The notes under the pieces: model-generated | What the model was told of the DNA's origin: nothing | Seen by the model: the letters and a program-made list of their open reading frames with translations, nothing else | Databases searched by the model: none | In this document: piece by piece, positions 44,918 through 51,179 of the stretch | Numbering within the stretch: position 1 is the first letter of the stretch | Layout of the letters: each line of letters opens with the position of its first letter | From: Cyclobacteriaceae bacterium | GTDB lineage: Bacteria > Bacteroidota > Bacteroidia > Cytophagales > Cyclobacteriaceae | Length of the DNA: 51,179 bases | NCBI GenBank assembly: GCA_020436085.1 | Contig: JAGQYM010000032.1 | Coordinates: forward strand, 1 to 51,179 | Direction: 5' to 3' | Translations under genes and position numbers: made by a program

Positions 44918-47332
44918 CTATTCGTCTTTTAAGCTATTGACAGGATTCGCTGTAGCAGCTCTTATCGCTTGATAGCTGATCGTAGTCAACGTGAACAGCA
45001 ATACAATTCCTCCAGCCAACAGGAAAGTGTCTATCGACAAGTTTATTCGATATGCAAATGACTGAAGCCACTGATTCATTGCTATCCATGCGATAGGAGC
45101 CCCGATTAAGAACGCCATCAAGACAAGTTTTGCAAAATCGTTTGAGATCATTTTCACGATGCTTACCACAGTTGCACCAAGGACCTTGCGAACACCAATT
45201 TCTTTTGTGCGCTGGCTGGCTGTGAATGCAGCAAGTCCAAAGAGGCCAACGCAGGCAATGACAATCGCTATCATACTAAAGGTAGTCAGTAATTTACTTG
45301 ACGATTGTTCGGAAGAGTAAAGGCTGGCCAGTTGATTGTCCATGAAATAGTAAATGAAAGGTTCTTCCGGTATCACTGTTTTCCATGTATTTTCAATAGA
45401 CGCAATTGTTCCTGTAGCATCTTCTGTGCTCAGTCGTGCAATCAATACGCTTTGAAAATTCATCTGTCCCTCAGTACTCATGATGAATAGCGGAGTAATC
45501 TCCGTATGCAATGACTCGAAATGAAAGTCTTCGACTACACCCACTATGGTGTAGGATACAGGAGTGTTGGGGTCTGCATTATTAACAAGCACGGTTCCAA
45601 TCGGATTAGACAGATTCATCGCTTCAACTGCTTTTTTATTGACAATCAGAGAAAGCGAGTCATTGAATTGGTCGCTAAAGGATCGCCCTTCAACGATGTT
45701 TACATTTAGCGTTGAAGTAAAACTATCATCAGCGGTCATTCCTTTCGGAGTGAAAATCTCAGACGTGCCAGGCTGTCTGAAGGACAATCCAAAAAAATAG
45801 CCACCGGGAGTTGAATTACCGGAACCGATGTTGACAACGCCTGGTACTTTTTTTATTTCCTCTTGCAACGCAGCAGACTGCTCATCGATGCTGTTGTGAT
45901 TGATGACCAACAAGTTTTCCTTGTCAAATCCCATCGACTTCTTTTGAACGAAGTTGAGTTGATCGTAAGTGATGAGCGTGGCTGAGATGAGAATGATAGA
46001 TATGGTGAACTGAAAAACCACCAAACCATTGCGCAGCCATCTTCCTTTTGAAGATGATATCAATTTTCCTTTCAATACCTGAACGGGTCGCATGGCAGAT
46101 ATGTAAAAAGCAGGATAAATTCCCGCCACTAAGCCTAGAGCCAGGGTGACACCAAATAGCGCGATGATGAGGGTAGGGTTGGTGACAAAACCAAGTTCAA
46201 GTGGTAGTGTAGACAGGCCATTGAAGTAACCAAGAGAGAACTGAATCAAGGCGATTGCAATCAAAATTGCAACAACGCTTATTAGCAGAGACTCAGAAAG
46301 AAACTGAGTTACCAACTGTTTTTTTCTGGAGCCCAGAACTTTCCGCACGCCAACTTCTTTTGCCCGCTCGGCCGAGCGGGCGGTGGCCAAGTTCACAAAA
46401 TTGATTCCAGCGATGACGAGTATTAATACACTTATGAATCCCAGCACTGTAACAGTCGTTTTGCTTCCATTGATTTTAATCTCGTTGGAGCGATGAGAAG
46501 TCAGGTAGATGTCGGCCAATGGCTGTAGAAAATATCGATAGCCATTTCCGGCCTCGATGTATTTGTCATAAGGGATCCCCAAATCACGCTCTATCTGACC
46601 GGCTGCATATTTATCCACCAGTCCTGGTAGCTTTGAATTCAGTGAACTTGCATCAGCACCTTCGTGCAACTTGACATAGGTGAATGTGCCAGCGATGTAA
46701 AAGTTTGGTTCCGCCAGAAATTGAATGCCTAGTGAGGGAGTGAGCGCGTCAAATTTCATATGCGAATTTTCTGGTACATCCTCAATCACCGCCACAACGC
46801 CTTGATCTATGTTATTCAGCTCGATTGTTTTTCCGATGGGATCACTATCTCCAAAGTATTTTTTGGCAGTTGATTCAGTTAGAACGATTGTATTGGGGTC
46901 ACGAAGAGCTTGATCAGGGTTTCCTTTAAGAAATTTGAAAGGAAAGACTTCAAAAAAATTAGAGTCAGCAGAGAAGAAGTAGTGTTCTGAGAAAATATTG
47001 TCTTCATACCTCGCTACCTGCGCAAAGTTTGGAAAGCCGATCAAACGAGTTGATTTCTCCACTTCCGGGATTTCTTCAGGAAAAATGGTTGAGAACCCTC
47101 CGGGAATCATCGCAAAGTGCGAAAGATGATCGGGGTATATCCGATCTTCAACCACCCGATAAATATTTTCGTGATCCGGAATAAATTTATCAAAAGAGAG
47201 CTCCGCCTGAACGTAGAGAAAGATGATCAGCGATGCGGCCGCGCCAACAGACAGACCGACAATGTTGATAATGGAGTATATCTTTTGCTTAACGAGATTT
47301 CTGAATGCAATCTTGAGGTAATTGATAAGCAT
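44918..47332 (-). CDS. ABC transporter permease (MacB/FtsX type)
   Basis: 804 residues. Membrane helix at about 20-42, then a periplasmic MacB-like core domain (about 50-285), FtsX helices (about 295-460), a second periplasmic domain and three more helices near the end. NFVNLATARSAERAKEVGVRK (parts: NLATARSAERAKEVGVRKVLG) and its second copy AAFTASQRTKEIGVRKVLG mark the two FtsX half-repeats. No ATPase gene is adjacent; Bacteroidota often encode it elsewhere. It is ordinary in length. It exports lipids, peptides or lipoproteins, or transmits envelope stress; the role is not set by the sequence. Confidence 0.88.
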   Translation of the reverse strand: MLINYLKIAFRNLVKQKIYSIINIVGLSVGAAASLIIFLYVQAELSFDKFIPDHENIYRVVEDRIYPDHLSHFAMIPGGFSTIFPEEIPEVEKSTRLIGFPNFAQVARYEDNIFSEHYFFSADSNFFEVFPFKFLKGNPDQALRDPNTIVLTESTAKKYFGDSDPIGKTIELNNIDQGVVAVIEDVPENSHMKFDALTPSLGIQFLAEPNFYIAGTFTYVKLHEGADASSLNSKLPGLVDKYAAGQIERDLGIPYDKYIEAGNGYRYFLQPLADIYLTSHRSNEIKINGSKTTVTVLGFISVLILVIAGINFVNLATARSAERAKEVGVRKVLGSRKKQLVTQFLSESLLISVVAILIAIALIQFSLGYFNGLSTLPLELGFVTNPTLIIALFGVTLALGLVAGIYPAFYISAMRPVQVLKGKLISSSKGRWLRNGLVVFQFTISIILISATLITYDQLNFVQKKSMGFDKENLLVINHNSIDEQSAALQEEIKKVPGVVNIGSGNSTPGGYFFGLSFRQPGTSEIFTPKGMTADDSFTSTLNVNIVEGRSFSDQFNDSLSLIVNKKAVEAMNLSNPIGTVLVNNADPNTPVSYTIVGVVEDFHFESLHTEITPLFIMSTEGQMNFQSVLIARLSTEDATGTIASIENTWKTVIPEEPFIYYFMDNQLASLYSSEQSSSKLLTTFSMIAIVIACVGLFGLAAFTASQRTKEIGVRKVLGATVVSIVKMISNDFAKLVLMAFLIGAPIAWIAMNQWLQSFAYRINLSIDTFLLAGGIVLLFTLTTISYQAIRAATANPVNSLKDE

Positions 47333-47446
47333 GGTGATGAGGTTTAGATTTTAGTCTATCATGTCAACCATTATGCCAAATGCCGAAATCACGCCAGACG
47401 GCTTTTTTTATGTTCGCATCACAACATGAGGTGTGCGATTTTGGAA

Positions 47447-47953
47447 CTATTCAGGAAGGTACTTTGCCGGGATGGGGTTGCTCGTTCGCTCACTATCGTA
47501 GACCCAATTTAATACCCACCATCGTTCGCCATCATTGTACAGTTGAATGCTATTAATACCTCTGCCTAGTACTGGTCCACCAGGAGTGTCACGAAATTCA
47601 TACGTGCTCCAAACGTGAGAGATCGAACCGAATTGTTCCGTTACCCGATGAATTTCGTTTTCGTAAAAAGCGTCTGTTGGCGTGTTGGCATGAAATTCCT
47701 TCAGCGTCATCGTGCGAATGAAGGGCTCTCCGGTTTTTGTAGTACCCGTTATCATCACGTTAGCAGAAGGATGATGAAGAGATTTATCGCGCTCGGTTTG
47801 TTTGGGGCCTTCGGGACCGGATACTACTTCGTAATACGCATTGATTATACCATCCAGCGTTGCCACGTCTTCTTTTAAAGGATACGGATTTTGCGCAAGC
47901 AAGGTAGTCACAGTGACAGTCAACAGAACAACGACAGAAGATCGTAAAAACAT
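47447..47953 (-). CDS. Secreted NTF2-like (SnoaL/DUF4440-type) protein
   Basis: 168 residues. Signal peptide ends near LLAQ. The mature domain shows the NTF2-like order: a helical start (LDGIINAYYEVVSG), strand ANVMITGTT, RTMTLKEFH, HRVTEQFGSISHVWSTYEF and RWWVLNWVYD. This family uses one fold for many jobs. It begins 10 bases after the glutaminyl cyclase gene and closes that envelope operon. No catalytic residues can be assigned. Confidence 0.78.
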   Translation of the reverse strand: MFLRSSVVVLLTVTVTTLLAQNPYPLKEDVATLDGIINAYYEVVSGPEGPKQTERDKSLHHPSANVMITGTTKTGEPFIRTMTLKEFHANTPTDAFYENEIHRVTEQFGSISHVWSTYEFRDTPGGPVLGRGINSIQLYNDGERWWVLNWVYDSERTSNPIPAKYLPE

Positions 47954-47963
47954 ATTCGAGGGA

Positions 47964-48758
47964 TTAGACAGGTTGCTGAAGTTTTAGAACGTAAATGTAA
48001 GGCCAGAGTTTACCGGTTACCAGTAATGATTGAGTTCCTTCATGCCACGCGATGCCATTAAGCACGTCAGCATTTGGATTAAGCTGCATGGCCTGTTTGA
48101 CCAGCGGATTTAGATCAAGGAACCCAACGATATTACCCGTGTTGATGTCGATTTTTGCGATGAGACTTGTTCGCCATACATTGGCGAAGACGAACCCGTC
48201 AATAAATTCAAGTTCATTCAATTCGTTTACTGGTTTGCTCTCATAGGTCACTTCAATGTTCTTTACAATTTTCAGCGTGGCAGTGTCGAGAAAATGTAGT
48301 GTAGAAGTGCCATCGCTCATAATTAGGTTTTGATTGTTGTGGGTGATTCCCCATCCTTCGGAATTGTATGTGAATTCTCGAATCTGATCGAATGATTCCA
48401 GATCGTAAACAAAACCTTTCTTATTCTCCCAGGTCAGCTGATAAACCTTGTTGTTCAAGATTGTGATGCCTTCTCCGAAGTATTGTTTGTCGAGCGTTAC
48501 CTTCTTATCTGCCTTGCCGGTTTTGATATCCACAATTCCTATCCAGGAATTGTCCTGCCCCGTGCTTTCATAAAGTACTCCTCTGTGAATCACAAAACCC
48601 TGAATGAACGACTCACGATCGTGCGGAAATGAATTCACAACTTTGTAGTCGATGAGCTTTGGGTTTTTGATGTCACTTCCCGTTTTGTCTGATCCACAAC
48701 GAATCAGTAACGTAGTGATAGCGAGAAGGACGAAAATTTGATTTAGTACACGATTCAC
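47964..48758 (-). CDS. Glutaminyl-peptide cyclotransferase (beta-propeller type), lipoprotein
   Basis: 264 residues from a GTG start at 48758; a second GTG three codons in is possible. The N terminus is a lipoprotein signal with lipobox LLIRC (Cys21); arginine at -1 is unusual, as Ala, Gly or Ser is normal there. The rest is the five-bladed propeller of plant/bacterial glutaminyl cyclases: FTQGF-like FIQGFVIHRGVLYESTG, FGEGITILNNKVYQLTW and NGIAWHEGTQSLLVTGKLWP. It turns N-terminal glutamine into pyroglutamate. Its start overlaps the deacetylase gene by 86 bases in another frame. Confidence 0.86.
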   Translation of the reverse strand: MNRVLNQIFVLLAITTLLIRCGSDKTGSDIKNPKLIDYKVVNSFPHDRESFIQGFVIHRGVLYESTGQDNSWIGIVDIKTGKADKKVTLDKQYFGEGITILNNKVYQLTWENKKGFVYDLESFDQIREFTYNSEGWGITHNNQNLIMSDGTSTLHFLDTATLKIVKNIEVTYESKPVNELNELEFIDGFVFANVWRTSLIAKIDINTGNIVGFLDLNPLVKQAMQLNPNADVLNGIAWHEGTQSLLVTGKLWPYIYVLKLQQPV

Positions 48759-49833
48759 TGACTGCAGGATTTATCCATAAATGACTATACCAATACCATT
48801 CACCACTGTTGTCAGGGGCTGTGATCGTGTAAAGTGTTCTTCTTGCGCGAGCAATTGACGATTCACTTTGGACGGTAACTCGAACAGTTGAGTCTGACTC
48901 TGGAGTCACCTTCAACTTACATTTGCTCCCCTGAATGAAGCAATTGAATTGATCGGTAATTAACTTTTGCTTTTTAATCACAAGACTGAGAGTAGGTCTG
49001 CTATTTTTTCTTGGCAACATGTGACTTTCAGGCTGTTTTGCTGTAACTGACATTGCATGCATTTTTGCTTTTTCCTCAAACATGTCTGCGTAATTTTCAG
49101 ACATGGGGAATCTTGGCAGTTCAAACAAGTCTGTGGTTGCATTGATTACTCCTGAGTTTTGCGCAGCAGCAGACTTAAACCCAAGTGCTTTTACAATCAT
49201 TTTCATCTCGGGATCAAATTCTCCGTAAGGGTACGCAAATACTTTTGGTTTGTGTCCAAGTTCCTTTTCGATTAACTGTTGACTATTCTTAATTTCCCCC
49301 TCAAACGTTGCATAACGATTCGTCTCATCTATGTTAAGAAAATACGAATGAGAATGCGTATGGTTTCCAATTTCAACTCCTGCTGCAGTAGCACGTTCCA
49401 ATTCTGACCAATCCATGTAGTCATCAGAGCCTACCGTTTCAGTGTTTATAAACAGTGTGGCTTGAAAACCGAATTTCTTTAAAAGAGGGAGTGCATTTTC
49501 AAAAAAACTTTTGTATCCATCATCAATGGTAATGACAGCAGTTCTTACATGGGCTGAGCCGCCTGCCTGGTTTTCCAGTGCCTGCGATAGCGTCACGACT
49601 CTGTAGTTATTGGCCTTTAACCACGAAAGATGACTTTCAAAGTCCTTCGTGCTCACGTTTGTACTTGGATACCGTGAGTCACCAAATCGGTGGTACACGA
49701 AGCAAACTACTTCGTATTTTTCATTCAAAGCACTGGAATTCGCGGCCAGAGTCTGTTCCTCAACAGTTTCTTTTTTGGAATCTGTTGCGCATCCAAAAAA
49801 AACCAACAAAAGGGCAACAACTGACAGCCTCAT
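48673..49833 (-). CDS. Polysaccharide deacetylase lipoprotein (NodB domain)
   Basis: 386 residues. Lipobox FFGC with Cys15. The NodB domain (about 95-225) has the metal and catalytic residues: DD in TIDDGYKSFF (Asp104, Asp105) and HTHSH (His158, His162). AYPYGEFDPEM and KALGFKSAA complete it. The C-terminal 120 residues form a beta-rich domain ending TAPDNSGEWYWYSHLWINP. The last 28 residues after that overlap the signal peptide of the next gene, and a stop codon exists in the adjacent frame at 48755, so the tail may come from a frameshift. It may deacetylate peptidoglycan or exopolysaccharide. ATGA overlap with the glucosaminidase gene. Confidence 0.82.
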   Translation of the reverse strand: MRLSVVALLLVFFGCATDSKKETVEEQTLAANSSALNEKYEVVCFVYHRFGDSRYPSTNVSTKDFESHLSWLKANNYRVVTLSQALENQAGGSAHVRTAVITIDDGYKSFFENALPLLKKFGFQATLFINTETVGSDDYMDWSELERATAAGVEIGNHTHSHSYFLNIDETNRYATFEGEIKNSQQLIEKELGHKPKVFAYPYGEFDPEMKMIVKALGFKSAAAQNSGVINATTDLFELPRFPMSENYADMFEEKAKMHAMSVTAKQPESHMLPRKNSRPTLSLVIKKQKLITDQFNCFIQGSKCKLKVTPESDSTVRVTVQSESSIARARRTLYTITAPDNSGEWYWYSHLWINPAVSESCTKSNFRPSRYHYVTDSLWIRQNGK

Positions 49834-50630
49834 TCTTCTTCTACCAGATACTTGGGATCAATTGCATATTTATCGTATTGCACCAGGTTATTCTGGTCGA
49901 TCATTTTTTTCAACTGGATAACATAGTCATTTCTGCGCTCGCTATAAAATCGCAGGTGGGGAAGAAGTTGGTAGGGGTCATTGGTTTCTTTTAATGCATG
50001 TCTGAGTTCTCGATAGGCGCGGGCTGTCCCCAGTGTCTTAAAATAGTCATCAATCGATCCGGAAAAATTCTCGTACACCCTTAGGTGAATTCGCTTGTCG
50101 TCTCTTTTAAATTTTGCCGGGATTCGCGGCTCATTATCATTGTACGACCACATGCCAAAAATATTGTTTCCCTCTTTAAAGAAGCGTGATTGACCCCATC
50201 CGCTCTCGACCGCAGCTTGTGCCAGCACAATGCTATTTGGCACCGTTGCCATCCTTAGCAATAAGTTTTCAAGGTCAGTTGCTTTGTATCTTGCTTTCAA
50301 ATCGTGATAAAATAAACTGTCAACATCTGACCAATCACTTTTGTCTTTGAGTTGGTGAAGTTTCAGCCGTTGCTCTGCAAGATGATACTTTGCAATAAGT
50401 ACGGAAGGAAGAATGGCTGAGATGAAAAGCTTTTTAGCTCTGGGTACGGGTTGATCTTCAAGTCCTTTAAGATGAGTGTAAGTTTTTGGCGCAACTAGTG
50501 TATCATCTAACAGAACAACCTGCTCAAGCGAGTCCACCTGGATCACTTCCGTCCTTAGTACAAACTTCTTCTCCTTGCAACCTGTTGTCAAAAATAGCAC
50601 AGCCAGGATCACTATCAGGCCTCTTTGCAT
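49830..50630 (-). CDS. Glucosaminidase-domain (Bax-like) lipoprotein
   Basis: 266 residues. Lipobox TTGC with Cys18, followed by KEKK. After a helical spacer, the glucosaminidase/lysozyme-like domain (about 110-260) has the catalytic glutamate in LAQAAVESGWGQSRF, then NNIFGMWS, AYRELRHAL and LPHLRFYSERRNDYV. It should cut peptidoglycan glycan chains. It is the first gene of the operon glucosaminidase-deacetylase-glutaminyl cyclase-NTF2-like. The -7 element TATCTTTG ends 7 bases before the ATG, implying an almost leaderless mRNA. Confidence 0.88.
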   Translation of the reverse strand: MQRGLIVILAVLFLTTGCKEKKFVLRTEVIQVDSLEQVVLLDDTLVAPKTYTHLKGLEDQPVPRAKKLFISAILPSVLIAKYHLAEQRLKLHQLKDKSDWSDVDSLFYHDLKARYKATDLENLLLRMATVPNSIVLAQAAVESGWGQSRFFKEGNNIFGMWSYNDNEPRIPAKFKRDDKRIHLRVYENFSGSIDDYFKTLGTARAYRELRHALKETNDPYQLLPHLRFYSERRNDYVIQLKKMIDQNNLVQYDKYAIDPKYLVEEE

Positions 50631-50637
50631 GCAGACT

Positions 50638-50645
50638 CAAAGATA
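50638..50645 (-). promoter_or_regulatory. -7 promoter element (TATCTTTG) of the glucosaminidase operon
   Basis: Exact TAnnTTTG on the minus strand, ending 7 bases before the ATG at 50630. Transcription would start at or beside the start codon. Confidence 0.5.
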
Positions 50646-50709
50646 AGATTTGTCTCTCAATCGTTGGAAAAGAATAGAGAATGCAAAAAATTCAGAATAG
50701 TGATTTTAT

Positions 50710-50997
50710 TTAATAGGCATCGTGCCAATGGCCGTGCTCGTAGGACCAAACCTTGCCGGCAGGTGGATCACCAGCAGGCGGTGGTCCTGGCTTGAATCCT
50801 GTGCTTTGCACTTCTGTTGTCTTGTTTGAATTGACTATGTATCCCACAATTCCTACCGCAATAAGCGATACGAATATTCCAGTCAAAATGAATGCCTTGT
50901 TCATACCCCTACCAGAAGATTCGTTTTTCATATGGCAGTTTTTGTATTTCTTTCCACTGCCGCAGTGACAAGGATCGTTTCTGCCTATTTTTTCCAT
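50710..50997 (-). CDS. SEC-C zinc-finger protein with one membrane helix and His-rich tail
   Basis: 95 residues. The N terminus is a SEC-C motif, [18 protein letters not shown], with cysteines 10, 12 and 21 and the final Cys/His ligand. One membrane helix (about 33-55) follows. The rest is proline-rich ([11 protein letters not shown]) and ends in a Trp/His-rich tail [14 protein letters not shown]. The SEC-C finger would be cytoplasmic (positive-inside around GRGMNK) and the tail periplasmic. SEC-C fingers occur on SecA and on many small proteins, where they bind zinc and sometimes SecB or ribosomes. Function here is unknown. Confidence 0.8.
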   Translation of the reverse strand: MEKIGRNDPCHCGSGKKYKNCHMKNESSGRGMNKAFILTGIFVSLIAVGIVGYIVNSNKTTEVQSTGFKPGPPPAGDPPAGKVWSYEHGHWHDAY

Positions 50998-51060
50998 GGC
51001 CTCAGGTTTAGCGTTGAAATATGAAGTTATGAATTAATCCTCGAAGGGTACAGCCATCGG

Positions 51061-51179
51061 TCACAAAATCGCAATCCTGTTGTAATCCATATTTTTTAAA
51101 ACCCAGTCTGAATCTATTTCATAAAAATGATTGAGAATTTCAGCGTACTCCTTTTTGTCAAAAAACCGAACACCTCTTG
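51061..51179 (-). CDS. C-terminal fragment of an unidentified protein, 5' end beyond the window
   Basis: An open minus-strand frame enters from the right edge and ends at TGA (51061-51063), giving 38 residues, ending DWVLKNMDYNRIAIL. It has a coding-like composition (DKKEYAEILNHFYEIDSD). No family can be assigned from so short a piece. Confidence 0.4.
   Translation of the reverse strand, partial: RGVRFFDKKEYAEILNHFYEIDSDWVLKNMDYNRIAIL

Noticed and set aside
44914-44938. Short direct repeat AAGCTATT at the cytochrome/permease junction
   Set aside because: An 8-base repeat over 25 bases is expected by chance and it lies in the permease coding end.
47381-47410. Hairpin with T-run between the NTF2-like and ABC permease genes
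   Set aside because: The T-run lies on the plus strand, where no gene ends, and the stem is short with a long loop; a terminator for the minus-strand permease is not supported.
1-51179. tRNA/rRNA genes, CRISPR arrays, transposons or phage genes
   Set aside because: Intergenic stretches are short and I saw no repeat arrays, cloverleaf sequences, terminal inverted repeats or transposase/integrase-like proteins.

Overview
The window looks like a chromosomal segment from a Bacteroidota bacterium, most likely Cytophagales. The signs are SusC/SusD proteins, a gliding-motility gldC gene, a DUF3098 gene next to ftsX, many lipoproteins, few clear Shine-Dalgarno sequences, and several promoters with the phylum's -7 element TAnnTTTG. 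Coding density is very high, most genes lie on the minus strand, and many are joined by 4-base stop/start overlaps. I saw no tRNA, rRNA, CRISPR array, transposase or phage gene, so this reads as a core-plus-niche region rather than an island.

Layout. 1-3367: a TonB-dependent receptor followed by a lipoprotein esterase/lipase cut by the left edge. 3494-9265: a seven-gene overlapping chain read ftsX, DUF3098, uppP, truB, ribF, acetoacetate-CoA ligase, gldC. 9324-10712: an ECF-type sigma factor and a membrane anti-sigma-like partner. 10817-11255: a DUF2147 gene broken by a one-base frameshift. 11318-13612: an H+/Na+ pyrophosphatase with its own terminator and promoter. 13718-14630: a small unknown gene and an acyl-CoA thioesterase. 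14747-16964: thrB-thrC on the plus strand, touching pcm tail to tail. 17703-17863: a candidate structured RNA with a strong terminator. 17871-21517: a beta-barrel protein and a secreted TPR-CHAT protease. 21586-24137: trhO, mogA and an M23 peptidase. 24218-25862: an ACMSD-type decarboxylase and a TPR/zinc-ribbon protein. 25931-28684: yidD, cysS and a DUF72 gene.

28734-36662 is a SusCD-type locus read as PKD lipoprotein, susC, susD, zinc metallopeptidase lipoprotein and DUF4302 lipoprotein. It has no glycoside hydrolase, which points to a protein or peptide substrate. 37370-38803 holds a membrane protein, a winged-helix regulator and a secreted DUF1579-like protein. The same 17-base palindromic operator appears at two places in this cluster, which makes it a small self-contained regulon. 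38994-41581: a VWA protein and a secreted amidohydrolase. 41706-44916 (plus strand): a secreted S10 serine carboxypeptidase, a Tat-exported sulfite-oxidase-like molybdoenzyme and a membrane-anchored cytochrome c. 44918-50997: an ABC permease, then a cell-envelope operon (glucosaminidase, polysaccharide deacetylase, glutaminyl cyclase, NTF2-like protein) and a SEC-C zinc-finger membrane protein.

Themes: many products act in the envelope or outside the cell (peptidases, receptors, lipoproteins). The MogA enzyme encoded here could supply molybdenum cofactor to the sulfite-oxidase-like enzyme. All functions are inferred from sequence recognition by eye; no database search was run.
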